DNA of 64,000 nt from Pseudomonas sp. HS6. Its GTDB lineage: Bacteria; Pseudomonadota; Gammaproteobacteria; Pseudomonadales; Pseudomonadaceae. Under the pieces are notes generated by a model. The model saw only the letters and a program-made list of their open reading frames with translations, did not search any database and was not told where the DNA came from. Both the position numbers and the translations under genes were made by a program. The stretch covers positions 3,596,001-3,660,000 of the forward strand of contig NZ_CP067412.1 in NCBI RefSeq assembly GCF_023375815.1. Reading direction: 5' to 3'. The stretch's first letter is position 1, and each line of letters opens with the position of its first letter. Shown here in pieces: positions 28,916-38,284 of the stretch.

Positions 28916-30591
28916 ACTGGATAAAACTTGAGCAACTGTTGCTCAAGGATCTGCCGCAGCGCGCCATGACCGTCGCACCGGCACTCGATCACGCACAACT
29001 GCGCGAACAGGCCTTGAGCCTGGCCGCCGCCCTGCAAGCCAAAGGTGTGCAGCGAATGGCCGTGCACCTGGAAGATGCCGCAGAACTGGCCGTCGCACTT
29101 CTCGGTGCCTGGCGCGCCGGCGTCAGCGTATTGCTGCCTTCGGACCTGCAAGCGCAGACCCGTCAGCGCTGGTCGAATGAAGTCGACCTGTGGCTGACCG
29201 ATCACGCGGACGACGCGCACCTGAGCGACCTGCAACACACCGCACTGACGGGCGCCGAACTGGATCTCGACCAGTGCCGCCTGAGCCTGTGCACGTCCGG
29301 CTCCAGCGGCGAACCCAAGCGCATCGACAAATCCCTGCGGCAACTGGCCAATGAAGTCGAAGCCCTCGAGCAACTGTGGGGCGCGGATCTCGGTGAGGCC
29401 TGCATCATCGGCAGCGTCGCCACCCAACATATTTACGGTCTGTTGTTCCGTGTGCTGTGGCCGCTGTGTGCCGGACGCGTGTTTCTGCGCAAACAACTGG
29501 CCTTTCCCGAAGACATGCAGCGGGCCAGCCGCGAACACCCGGCCTTCGCCTGGGTCGCCAGCCCGGCGCTGCTCAAGCGCATGGTCGACAACCTCGACTG
29601 GCCGGCCCTGAGCGCCGTACGCCGGGTATTTTCCTCCGGCGGTGCGTTGCCGGCGGATGCCGCGCAAAGCTTGCACCAGCGCTTGCAGCAGTGGCCGACG
29701 GAAATCCTCGGCAGCTCGGAAACCGGCGGTATCGCCTGGCGTCAGGGCCAACAGCTGTGGCAGCCGTTCGCTGGGGTCGAGCTGAGCCAGGATGTCGACG
29801 GCGCCCTGTTGATCGCCTCACCGTACTTGCCCGTCGGCCATATCGAACACACCGCCGATGCCGCGCGCATCGACGCCGATGGTCGTTTCGAACTGCTCGG
29901 GCGACTGGACCGGATCGTCAAACTGGAAGAAAAACGTATCTCCCTGCCGATGCTGGAACAGGCCCTGATCGTCCATGATTGGGTCGCCGAAGCGCGTTTG
30001 GGCGTGGTGCAGGAAAACCGCGCGTCCCTCGGCGCCTTGCTGGTGCTCAGTGAATCAGGCCTGTTTGCCCTGCGCGAACAAGGTCGGCGCAGTCTTACGG
30101 AAACCCTGCGCCGTCATCTCGGCGAGCATTGCGAAGCCCTCGCCTTGCCCCGACGCTGGCGCTTGCTGCGACAACTGCCGCTGAACACTCAGGGCAAGTT
30201 GCCTCAGGCCGATGTCGAAGCACTGCTGCTGGCACCACGTCCGAAGGCACCGGAAGTTCTGGAGCAGACCGAAACCGAGGGTGAATGGAGCCTGCAACTG
30301 AGTGTGCCGCCAGACCTGGCCTACTTCAGCGGCCACTTCCCCAAGGCCCCGGTATTACCCGGCGTGGTGCAGGTCGAGTGGGCGCTGAACCTCGGTCGGC
30401 AACTGCTGAGCCTGCCCGGCCCGTTCGCCGGAATGGAAGTGCTGAAGTTCCAGCAACTGGTGCGCCCCGGCGATGAAATCCAATTGCACCTGCGCTTTGA
30501 CCCCGAACGCGGCAAGCTGTATTTCGCTTACCGCAACGACACCGCGACCTGCTCCAGCGGCCGGATCCTGCTGGGAGCTGCCGATGCATAA
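28912..30591 (+). CDS. fused AMP-ligase (acyl-ACP synthetase) and hotdog dehydratase
   Basis: 559 residues. The N-terminal part is an adenylate-forming ligase with the P-loop SLCTSGSSGEPKRIDK at about 125-140 and EILGSSETGGIAWR in the middle; it should activate the aromatic acid starter and load it on a carrier protein. From about 456 to the end there is a FabZ-like hotdog domain with the catalytic histidine in SGHFP (His475) and the acid in VQVEWA (Glu489). It thus joins what are recalled as ApeH and ApeI activities in one chain. The ATG at 28912 overlaps the previous stop by four bases. Confidence 0.9.
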   Translation: MNWIKLEQLLLKDLPQRAMTVAPALDHAQLREQALSLAAALQAKGVQRMAVHLEDAAELAVALLGAWRAGVSVLLPSDLQAQTRQRWSNEVDLWLTDHADDAHLSDLQHTALTGAELDLDQCRLSLCTSGSSGEPKRIDKSLRQLANEVEALEQLWGADLGEACIIGSVATQHIYGLLFRVLWPLCAGRVFLRKQLAFPEDMQRASREHPAFAWVASPALLKRMVDNLDWPALSAVRRVFSSGGALPADAAQSLHQRLQQWPTEILGSSETGGIAWRQGQQLWQPFAGVELSQDVDGALLIASPYLPVGHIEHTADAARIDADGRFELLGRLDRIVKLEEKRISLPMLEQALIVHDWVAEARLGVVQENRASLGALLVLSESGLFALREQGRRSLTETLRRHLGEHCEALALPRRWRLLRQLPLNTQGKLPQADVEALLLAPRPKAPEVLEQTETEGEWSLQLSVPPDLAYFSGHFPKAPVLPGVVQVEWALNLGRQLLSLPGPFAGMEVLKFQQLVRPGDEIQLHLRFDPERGKLYFAYRNDTATCSSGRILLGAADA

Positions 30592-31318
30592 TCCTTGCGC
30601 GGTCATCCCGGTCTACAACCACGAAACCGCGATCTCCACGGTGGTCGACGCCCTGCTCGCCCAAGGCTTGCCGTGCATTCTGGTGGACGACGCCAGCAGC
30701 AAATCCTGCGCAGCCGTGCTGGATGCCCTGGCCGAACGCGAGCGGGTGTATCTGGTGCGACTCACCACCAATCAGGGCAAGGGCGGCGCGGTGATGACCG
30801 GTCTGCGTGAAGCCGCACGACTGGGTTTCACGCATGCCTTGCAGGTCGATGCCGACGGTCAGCACGACTTGCTGGACGTCAGCCGTTTCGTCGAAGAATC
30901 CCGCGTCCATCCGCGAGCGCTGATCTGCGGTTATCCGCTGTATGACGCCAGCGTGCCCAAGGGTCGGCTGTACGCCCGTTACCTCACTCACGTGATGGTG
31001 TGGATCAACAGCCTGTCGCTGCAGATCCGCGATTCAATGTGCGGTTTCCGCGTCTATCCGCTGGAGCCGACACTGGCGCTGATCGACTCGGCGCGGATCG
31101 GCAAGCGCATGGATTTCGACTCGGACATTCTCGTGCGCCTGTCATGGCGCAACCAGCCGATGCGCTGGCTGCAAACCAGCGTGCATTACCCGCTGGACGG
31201 CGTGTCGCACTTTCGGATGTTCCACGACAACGTGCTGATTTCGAGCATGCACACACGCCTGTTCTTCGGCATGTTGCTGCGCTTGCCCGCGATCCTCTGG
31301 CGTCGGTGGCGCGCATGA
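30584..31318 (+). CDS. family 2 glycosyltransferase of the aryl-polyene operon
   Basis: 244 residues with the GT2 pattern: CAVIPVYNHETAI at the start, ILVDDASS near residues 33-40 and the metal-binding DXD in QVDADGQHD. It probably adds a sugar to the lipid anchor or polyene head. The ATG at 30584 overlaps the ligase stop by eight bases. The stop overlaps the next start (ATGA). Confidence 0.9.
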   Translation: MHNPCAVIPVYNHETAISTVVDALLAQGLPCILVDDASSKSCAAVLDALAERERVYLVRLTTNQGKGGAVMTGLREAARLGFTHALQVDADGQHDLLDVSRFVEESRVHPRALICGYPLYDASVPKGRLYARYLTHVMVWINSLSLQIRDSMCGFRVYPLEPTLALIDSARIGKRMDFDSDILVRLSWRNQPMRWLQTSVHYPLDGVSHFRMFHDNVLISSMHTRLFFGMLLRLPAILWRRWRA

Positions 31319-32262
31319 CCGTCGAGACCGACAAGAAGCACTGGGCCGACCGCGAAGAACGCGGCAGCTTTCTGCTGATGAAATTCACCGCGTTCGCCGC
31401 CAAGGTTCTTGGCCGACGCCTGCTGAGTCCGCTGCTGTACGGCATCGTCCTGTACTTCTTCCTGTTCGGCCGCACGGCACGACGCAGTGCCTGGCAGTAT
31501 CAGCAACGCCTCGCCGACTGGAGCGGCCGCCACGAGTTGCGTCCGAGCCTGTGGCGCGTGTTCGGCCAATTCATGGCATTCGCCGATTCGCTGCTCGACA
31601 AACTCGACGTGTGGAACCGCAAGCTACGCATCGAGCAGATCGAAATCATCGACCCGGCGCTGCTGCGCAATCAGTTGCGCGGCAGTCGCGGGCAAATGCT
31701 GGTGGGCGCGCATCTGGGCAACCTCGAAGTGTGCCGGGCGCTGGCGGAGATCGGCGAAAAGGTCACCATGAATGTGCTGGTACACACCAAGCACGCCGAG
31801 CAATTCAATCGCCTGCTGGGCGAGGCCGGGGCGACCAATCTGCGACTGATCCAGGTCAGCGAGCTGGACCCGGTGATCATGCTGCAACTGCACGAACGCC
31901 TGGAGCGCGGCGAATGGCTGGCGATTGCCGGCGACCGCGTGCCACTGCACGGCGGGCGCAGCGTGACCGTGGACTTCCTCGGCCATCCGGCGCGGTTCCC
32001 GCAAGGCCCGTGGCTGCTGGCCGGCCTGCTGAAATGCCCGGTCAATCTGCTGATGTGCCTCAAGCAGCCTGACGGCCACTATCGCCTGACCCTCGAGCCA
32101 TTCGCCGATGCCGTGACGTGGACACGCCGCGATCGCGAACAGGTCATTCATCAGTGGGCGACCCGCTATGCCGAACGCCTGAGTCACTATTGCCTCGAAG
32201 CCCCCAAGCAATGGTTCAACTTTTACCCTTTCTGGAAGACCGATGACGACGCCAACCCATGA
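31315..32262 (+). CDS. LpxL/HtrB-type acyltransferase of the aryl-polyene operon
   Basis: 315 residues. A hydrophobic segment near 40-55 precedes the HX4E motif in GAHLGNLEV, and RVPLHGGRSVTVDFLG follows, as in late lipid A acyltransferases. In this setting it likely acylates the APE lipid anchor. I start it at the ATG at 31315 that overlaps the glycosyltransferase stop; longer frames upstream are read inside that gene. Confidence 0.88.
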   Translation: MTVETDKKHWADREERGSFLLMKFTAFAAKVLGRRLLSPLLYGIVLYFFLFGRTARRSAWQYQQRLADWSGRHELRPSLWRVFGQFMAFADSLLDKLDVWNRKLRIEQIEIIDPALLRNQLRGSRGQMLVGAHLGNLEVCRALAEIGEKVTMNVLVHTKHAEQFNRLLGEAGATNLRLIQVSELDPVIMLQLHERLERGEWLAIAGDRVPLHGGRSVTVDFLGHPARFPQGPWLLAGLLKCPVNLLMCLKQPDGHYRLTLEPFADAVTWTRRDREQVIHQWATRYAERLSHYCLEAPKQWFNFYPFWKTDDDANP

Positions 32263-33787
32263 GCCGGTAACCTTCGGCGAACGCCCTTTGCGCATCGAAG
32301 ACGTGCTGGCCCTGGCCAACCGTCAGGCGCCCGTGCAGTTGCAGAGCGACGCCGACTACCGCGAACGCATCGCCAAAGGCGCGCGGTTCCTCGATTCGCT
32401 GCTGGACAAGGAAGGCGTGATCTACGGCGTCACTACCGGCTATGGCGACTCCTGCGTGGTCGCGGTGCCGCTGCATCACGTCGAGGCGCTGCCGCGTCAT
32501 CTCTACACCTTCCACGGTTGCGGGCTGGGCAAACTGTTCGACGCCCAGGCCACCCGCGCGGTGCTGGCGGCGCGTTTGCAGTCGCTGTGCCACGGCGTGT
32601 CCGGCGTGCGCATCGAACTGCTGGAACGCCTGCACGCCTTCCTTGAGCACGACATCCTGCCGCTGATTCCCGAAGAAGGCTCGGTGGGAGCCAGCGGTGA
32701 TCTGACGCCGCTGTCCTACGTTGCCGCGACCCTGTCCGGCGAGCGTGAAGTGATGTTTCGTGGCGAACGCCGCCAGGCTGCCGACGTGCATCGCGAACTG
32801 GGCTGGACGCCGCTGGTGTTGCGTCCCAAGGAAGCGCTGGCACTGATGAACGGCACCGCCGTGATGACCGGTCTCGCCTGTCTCGCCTATGCTCGCGCCG
32901 ATTATCTGCTGCAACTGGCCACCCGCATCACCGCGTTGAACGTGGTGGCGTTGCAAGGCAATCCGGAGCACTTCGATGAGCGCCTGTTCGCCGCCAAGCC
33001 GCATCCGGGGCAGATGCAAGTCGCCGCGTGGCTGCGCAAGGATCTGGCGATCGACGCGCCGACCGCGCCGCTGCACCGCTTGCAGGATCGCTACTCGCTG
33101 CGCTGCGCACCGCACGTGCTCGGCGTACTGGCCGACAGCCTGAACTGGCTGCGTTCGTTCATCGAGACCGAACTCAACAGCGCCAACGACAACCCGATCA
33201 TCGACGCCGAAGCCGAGCGTGTGCTGCACGGCGGGCATTTCTACGGCGGGCATATCGCGTTCGCCATGGACAGCCTGAAAAACCTCGTGGCCAACGTCGC
33301 CGACCTGCTCGACCGACAACTCGCGCTGCTGGTGGACGAGCGTTACAACCACGGTTTGCCGAGCAACCTGTCCGGCGCCAGCGCCGACCGGGCAATGCTC
33401 AACCACGGCTTCAAGGCTGTACAGATCGGTGCCAGCGCATGGACCGCCGAAGCGTTGAAAAACACCATGCCGGCCAGCGTCTTCTCGCGCTCCACCGAAT
33501 GTCACAACCAGGACAAGGTGAGCATGGGCACCATCGCCGCCCGCGACGCCATTCGTGTGCTGGAGCTGACCGAACAGGTCGCTGCCGCCACGCTGCTCGC
33601 GGCCAATCAGGGCGTCTGGCTGCGTGGCCGTGATGAAGACGCACGACCGCTGCCACCGTCGCTGGCCGCCATGCATGAGCAACTGGCGCAAGACTTCCCG
33701 CCGGTGATCGAAGACCGTGCCCTGGAAGGCGAATTGCGTCTGTGTCTGCAACGCATCGCCGAGCAACACTGGAGGCTGCATGCGTAG
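32243..33787 (+). CDS. aromatic amino-acid ammonia-lyase (HAL/PAL/TAL family)
   Basis: 514 residues. The Ala-Ser-Gly triad that forms the MIO prosthetic group is at 150-152 in GSVGASGDLTPLS, so it should be active and remove ammonia from an aromatic amino acid to give an aryl acrylate, here the starter for the polyene. YGVTTGYG (61-68) carries the catalytic Tyr. At the substrate-selecting position (HL in tyrosine lyases, FL in phenylalanine lyases, SH in histidase) it reads FH (Phe90-His91), so tyrosine, phenylalanine or histidine cannot be chosen from sequence. It overlaps the previous gene by 20 bases. Confidence 0.93.
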   Translation: MTTPTHEPVTFGERPLRIEDVLALANRQAPVQLQSDADYRERIAKGARFLDSLLDKEGVIYGVTTGYGDSCVVAVPLHHVEALPRHLYTFHGCGLGKLFDAQATRAVLAARLQSLCHGVSGVRIELLERLHAFLEHDILPLIPEEGSVGASGDLTPLSYVAATLSGEREVMFRGERRQAADVHRELGWTPLVLRPKEALALMNGTAVMTGLACLAYARADYLLQLATRITALNVVALQGNPEHFDERLFAAKPHPGQMQVAAWLRKDLAIDAPTAPLHRLQDRYSLRCAPHVLGVLADSLNWLRSFIETELNSANDNPIIDAEAERVLHGGHFYGGHIAFAMDSLKNLVANVADLLDRQLALLVDERYNHGLPSNLSGASADRAMLNHGFKAVQIGASAWTAEALKNTMPASVFSRSTECHNQDKVSMGTIAARDAIRVLELTEQVAAATLLAANQGVWLRGRDEDARPLPPSLAAMHEQLAQDFPPVIEDRALEGELRLCLQRIAEQHWRLHA

Positions 33788-34205
33788 TGCCGGAGTGCTT
33801 CACGCCGATACGGAAATCCTCGTGCCGTTCTTTGACATCGACACCATGCACGTCGTCTGGCACGGCCATTACGTGAAATACCTGGAAGTGGCGCGTTGCG
33901 CACTGCTCGACAAGATCGGCCACAACTACAACCAGATGGTCGACTCGGGCTACGCCTGGCCAGTGATCGACCTGCAATTGCGCTACGTGCGCGGCGCGGT
34001 GTTTGGTCAGCGGCTGAACGTGCGCGCCAGCCTGGTGGAATGGGAAAACCGCCTGAAGATTCACTACCTGATCACCGACGCCCAGACCGGCGAGCGCCTG
34101 ACCCGCGCCAGCTCGGTGCAGGTCGCTGTCGAGGTGAGCAGCCGCGAGATGCAACTGGCCTCACCGAAAGTCTTCACCGATGCCGTGGAAAGGATGCTGC
34201 GATGA
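33780..34205 (+). CDS. 4HBT-type acyl thioesterase
   Basis: 141 residues of the hotdog 4-hydroxybenzoyl-CoA thioesterase family. VPFFDIDTMHVVWHGHYVKYLE contains the active-site Asp-X-H-pattern typical of YbgC/4HBT enzymes. In APE systems such a protein (ApeK type) frees stalled or finished chains from the carrier protein. The ATG at 33780 overlaps the lyase stop by eight bases and the stop overlaps the next start. Confidence 0.9.
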   Translation: MRSAGVLHADTEILVPFFDIDTMHVVWHGHYVKYLEVARCALLDKIGHNYNQMVDSGYAWPVIDLQLRYVRGAVFGQRLNVRASLVEWENRLKIHYLITDAQTGERLTRASSVQVAVEVSSREMQLASPKVFTDAVERMLR

Positions 34206-34804
34206 ATGTATTTCTGAAATCCCTCGGGGCCTTGGCGTTGCTGGGCCTGTCGTCGCTGGCCAACGCCTTCGACCTGCAACAGTTGAGCGATCAACTGGCG
34301 AAACCGGACGTGATCCACGGCCAGTTCATTCAGGAAAAACACCTGCGCGCCCTGCCCCAGCCGCTGATCAGCAAAGGCAGTTTTGTCCTCGCCAAAAACC
34401 ACGGCCTGCTGTGGCTGCTGAAGACCCCGTTGCAGCAGGATTACCGCATCAGCGCCAAAGGCATTGCCCGTCGTGACCTCAACGGTTGGCAACTGTTGCC
34501 CGGCAAGAGCGCCGGCGCCGAGCAGAACCGTTTGTTCCTCGCCGTCCTGCAAGGCGACAGCAGCGGCCTGCAACGGGATTTCGAACTGGCCCTGAACGGC
34601 GACGCGCAGAAATGGCAACTGACGCTCACCCCGCGTTCGGTGCTGCTCAAGCAAGTGTTCAACCGGATCAACATCACCGGCGGCACGCTGGTGAGCACCA
34701 TCGAACTGCTGGAAACCCAGGGCGACAGCACCGTTCTGCGCATGCAGGACAGCACCGCCGGCCAACCGTTGAGCGACGCGGAGCAACATGACTTTGCCGA
34801 GTGA
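34202..34804 (+). CDS. LolA-like periplasmic lipid carrier
   Basis: 200 residues with a signal peptide (FLKSLGALALLGLSSLANA) and the LolA-type pattern: LSDQLAKPDVIHGQFIQEK followed by SKGSFVLAKNHGLLWLLKTP. It probably ferries the polyene lipid across the periplasm to the outer membrane. It lies between the thioesterase and the exporter, overlapping both. Confidence 0.9.
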   Translation: MNVFLKSLGALALLGLSSLANAFDLQQLSDQLAKPDVIHGQFIQEKHLRALPQPLISKGSFVLAKNHGLLWLLKTPLQQDYRISAKGIARRDLNGWQLLPGKSAGAEQNRLFLAVLQGDSSGLQRDFELALNGDAQKWQLTLTPRSVLLKQVFNRINITGGTLVSTIELLETQGDSTVLRMQDSTAGQPLSDAEQHDFAE

Positions 34805-37127
34805 ACGCAGGCTGCCCTGGCTGTTCCTGATCCTGCTGCTGGCCGTCGTCGCACTGGGCGCCTGGCAGTGGCGCGACGGCGCACCGCTGTCGGCGAACCT
34901 GATGGAGCTGGTGCCCGGCACCCATCCGGACGCCGTCGAGCAGCGTGCCGAACAACGCATGCAGGAACCGCTCAACCGGGAAATGCTGGTATTGGTCGGC
35001 CACGCCGATCGCCAGCAAGCCGTCGCCATGGCCCAGACTTTGGGCGAGCAATGGCAGGCCAGCGGCCTGTTCGAAAAAGTGCAATGGAACCTGCAAGCCG
35101 ACCTGCCCGCCCTGCGCGCGCAGTTGCTGCAAGGTCGACTGGCGATGCTCTCGGCCGATGATCGACAGTTGCTGATCGAACACCCGGACGCCTTCATCCA
35201 CCAGCGGGTGCAGGCGCTGTTCGACCCGTTCACCGGCTTCAGTCTGGTGCCGAGCCAGGACGACTGGCTGGGCCTCACCGGACGCATCCAGAACAGCCAG
35301 CCGCAGCACGGCGCGGTGCAACTGGACATCGGCAGCGGCGCATTGATTGCCGATGCTGACGGCAAGAGCTGGGTACTGCTGCGCGCGCGCACCACCGGCA
35401 ACGCCTTCGACATGAACCTGCCGCTGCAAGTCGCCGCGCTGCTGCAACACAGCCGCGAGCAAGCGGCGAAATCCGATGTGCAACTGCTGGCCGCCAGCGG
35501 GTTGCTCTACGCGGCCAACGGACAGCAGCAAGCGACCCGGGAAATCTCCTGGGTCGGCGGCGGTGCCACCCTCGGCATTCTCTTGCTGCTGTTGCTCGCC
35601 TTCCGCCGCTGGCGGGTATTGCTGGCGTTCATTCCGGTGCTGGTGGGCATGCTGTTCGGCGCGGTGGCTTGCGTGGCACTGTTCGGGCATCTGCATGTGA
35701 TGACCTTGGTGCTCGGCTCGAGTCTGATCGGTGTGGCGGTGGATTACCCGCTGCACTATCTGTCCAAGAGCTGGAGCCTCAAGCCTTGGCGCAGCTGGAC
35801 GGCACTGCGCTTGACGGTGTCGGGCCTGACCCTGAGCCTGATCACCAGCGCCATCGGCTATCTGGCGCTGGCCTGGACGCCGTTCCCGGCCCTGACCCAG
35901 ATTGCCGTGTTCTCCGCCGCCGGGCTGCTCGGCGCTTACCTGTCGGCGGTGTGCCTGCTGCCGGCGCTGTTGAGCAACGTCGAACTGCGCCCGGCGCAAT
36001 GGCCGCTGCGTCTGGCCGAGCGCATGGTCAGCCTTAGAGAGACCCTGCTGGAGCATGTACGCACACCGATTCTGTTCGCCCTGCTGATCGCCTTTTGCGC
36101 CGGCGGTCTGGTGCAACTGCAAAGCAAGAACGACATCCGCCAATGGGTCGGCGCGCCGCAGCACCTGACCGACGAAGCGCAGGCCATCGCCCGCATCACC
36201 GGTTATCAGCCGACCAGTCAGTTCTTCCTGGTGCGCGCAGAAAACCAGCAGCAATTGCTGGAACGCCAAGCGGCCCTGAGCGAACGCCTGGATCAACTGG
36301 TCAACCTCGACAAGTTGCAAGGTTATCTGGCGCTCAACCAATTGGTCAGCCCGCCGAGCCAGCAACAGCAGGTTCGCGAAGCGCTGAACAAGTTGCCGCA
36401 ATTCTGGCAGCCCCTGCTTGAAGTCGGCGTACCGCTGGCAGCCCTGCAAACCGAACTGACGCAATTGCAGGCCCTGCCCGCCGAAGACATCGACGCCGCA
36501 CTTGTCGGCCCGCTCGGCGAGCCCTACCGCACCTTGTGGCTCGGCCCGACCGAGGAAGGCGTGGCCGCGATGGTGAGCCTGCAAGGCCTGAACAATCCGG
36601 CGCTGCTGCGAGTGCAGGCGCTGGATCTGCCCGGTGTGGAACTGGTGGATCGACTTGGTGACTTGAACCGGGTGTTCGCCGAAACCCAGATCAGCGCCGC
36701 CGAACTGAAACTCGCTTCCTGCGTGCTGATCGTGCTGGTGCTGATCCTGCCGTTCGGCCTCGGCGGTGCGTTGCGCATCGTTTCCCTGCCGTTGCTCGCC
36801 GCCCTGTGCAGCCTGGCCAGCCTCGGCTGGCTCGGTCAGCCGCTGACCCTGTTCAGCCTGTTCGGTCTGCTGCTGGTGACGGCGATCAGCGTCGATTACG
36901 CGATTCTCATGCGTGAGCAGGTCGGCGGCGCAGCCGTCAGTTTGCTCGGCACCTTGCTGGCGGCGCTGACGACCTGGCTGTCGTTCGGCCTGCTGGCAGT
37001 GTCGAGTACACCGGCGGTGAGCAACTTCGGTCTGTCGGTTAGCCTCGGGCTGGCCTTCAGTTTCATGCTGGCGCCGTGGGCCGGGCGTCATGCCCATGCC
37101 GCGACAGTCGCGGAGCCGGCAGCATGA
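34788..37127 (+). CDS. MMPL/RND-type exporter of the aryl-polyene operon
   Basis: 779 residues with about 12 membrane segments in two blocks, each preceded by a large periplasmic loop. SLIGVAVDYPLHYLSKSW in the first block and VTAISVDYAILMRE in the second carry the Asp that relays protons in this family. It should move the finished lipid out of the inner membrane in concert with the LolA-like carrier. The start overlaps that gene by 17 bases and the stop overlaps the antiporter-like gene by four. Confidence 0.92.
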   Translation: MTLPSERRLPWLFLILLLAVVALGAWQWRDGAPLSANLMELVPGTHPDAVEQRAEQRMQEPLNREMLVLVGHADRQQAVAMAQTLGEQWQASGLFEKVQWNLQADLPALRAQLLQGRLAMLSADDRQLLIEHPDAFIHQRVQALFDPFTGFSLVPSQDDWLGLTGRIQNSQPQHGAVQLDIGSGALIADADGKSWVLLRARTTGNAFDMNLPLQVAALLQHSREQAAKSDVQLLAASGLLYAANGQQQATREISWVGGGATLGILLLLLLAFRRWRVLLAFIPVLVGMLFGAVACVALFGHLHVMTLVLGSSLIGVAVDYPLHYLSKSWSLKPWRSWTALRLTVSGLTLSLITSAIGYLALAWTPFPALTQIAVFSAAGLLGAYLSAVCLLPALLSNVELRPAQWPLRLAERMVSLRETLLEHVRTPILFALLIAFCAGGLVQLQSKNDIRQWVGAPQHLTDEAQAIARITGYQPTSQFFLVRAENQQQLLERQAALSERLDQLVNLDKLQGYLALNQLVSPPSQQQQVREALNKLPQFWQPLLEVGVPLAALQTELTQLQALPAEDIDAALVGPLGEPYRTLWLGPTEEGVAAMVSLQGLNNPALLRVQALDLPGVELVDRLGDLNRVFAETQISAAELKLASCVLIVLVLILPFGLGGALRIVSLPLLAALCSLASLGWLGQPLTLFSLFGLLLVTAISVDYAILMREQVGGAAVSLLGTLLAALTTWLSFGLLAVSSTPAVSNFGLSVSLGLAFSFMLAPWAGRHAHAATVAEPAA

Positions 37128-38284
37128 TGGTCGTGGTCTTCTGGCTGATGGCGCTGGCGTTGTTCGCCTTGGCCACCCGTGCCGGTCGATATTTCGGGCT
37201 GATTCCGATCGTCAGCCAGTTGCTGCTGGCCAGCTTCGTCCTGCCGTTGTTGATGTACTTCTGGATCGAACCGAGTTGGCAACTCAGCGGTGCCGAACTG
37301 ATTGCGCCGGCCTGGCTGAAGAACCTCTACAGCCTGAGTTTCGCGCTGTTGCTCGGGCACATTCTCAGCGACGTGATCGACCTGCGCCTGGATCGACAGA
37401 GTGTGAAAATCGCCGTGCCGAGTTTCGCCGTACCGTTCGCCTGCGGGCTGGCGGCGGCGTACTGGCTGCTGCCGGCGCAACCATGGCTCAACTCGCTGGC
37501 CATCGGTCTGGTGTTCGCCATCACCGCGATCCCGGTGCTGTACCTGTACCTGCGCCATATCGATTATCCGCCCGCCGCCACCCGGCGTCTGGTGCAGACG
37601 GCGATCCTGATCGACCTGACCTGCTGGACCCTGTTCGGCCTCGCCCAAGGCAGCCTGCACCTGAGCAGTCTGTTGCTGCCGCTGGGGCTGGCCTGCGTGC
37701 CAGTGCTGCTGCGGGTGTTCGGCATCCGCCGGCCACTGACGTACAGCCTGGGTTTCTTTGCACTGTTGGTGCTGGCCGAACACTACAAGCTCAATGCGCT
37801 GATTTTCGGCATCGGCTACCTGCTGTGTATGGCCGCGCTGAAAGTTCCGTTGGTGTTGCCGTTGCCGGCACGCTGGATGAACCGTTTGCAGACCTGGATT
37901 GCGATTCCGCTGATCCTGACGTTTGGCATCGTGCAGATCGATGTGCACAGCGCCTTTACCAGCCTCGGCGCTGTGCAATGGGCAGCGCTGCTGCTGTTGC
38001 CGATCGCCAGCAAACTGCTGGGCAACTGGCTGGGCCTCGGCTGGGCCGGGGCGTCGTTCGAAGGCGCCAGCCGCTGGCGCGAAAGCGTGCTGTTGAACAT
38101 TCGCGGCTTGAGCGAAATCGTTTTTCTCAATTTGCTGCTGCAACAACAGCTGATTAGCCCGGCGCTTTACTTCGCGCTGATGCTGATGGGCTTGATCGCA
38201 ACGCTCCTGCCGGCCTTCATCGGCCTGCACCGCGCGTCACTGAACCCTATTGCCGTACCCAGGAGCTCGCGTGCCAATCGTTGA
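37124..38284 (+). CDS. cation/proton antiporter-like membrane protein
   Basis: 386 residues with about 11-12 membrane segments, resembling the Na/H exchanger (CPA2-like) fold: FALLLGHILSDVIDLRLD near 73-90, AILIDLTCWTLFGLA in the middle and LLNIRGLSEIVFLNLLLQQ near the end. The NIRGLSE segment is like the G-RGxxE segment of antiporters. Its role in polyene synthesis is unknown. The double ATG at 37124 overlaps the exporter stop. Confidence 0.78.
   Translation: MMVVVFWLMALALFALATRAGRYFGLIPIVSQLLLASFVLPLLMYFWIEPSWQLSGAELIAPAWLKNLYSLSFALLLGHILSDVIDLRLDRQSVKIAVPSFAVPFACGLAAAYWLLPAQPWLNSLAIGLVFAITAIPVLYLYLRHIDYPPAATRRLVQTAILIDLTCWTLFGLAQGSLHLSSLLLPLGLACVPVLLRVFGIRRPLTYSLGFFALLVLAEHYKLNALIFGIGYLLCMAALKVPLVLPLPARWMNRLQTWIAIPLILTFGIVQIDVHSAFTSLGAVQWAALLLLPIASKLLGNWLGLGWAGASFEGASRWRESVLLNIRGLSEIVFLNLLLQQQLISPALYFALMLMGLIATLLPAFIGLHRASLNPIAVPRSSRANR

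Noticed and set aside
34674..37097. 807-codon minus-strand frame opposite the exporter gene
   Set aside because: Composition dominated by Gln, Arg and Ala, no motif, and fully antisense to the MMPL exporter with strong family marks.
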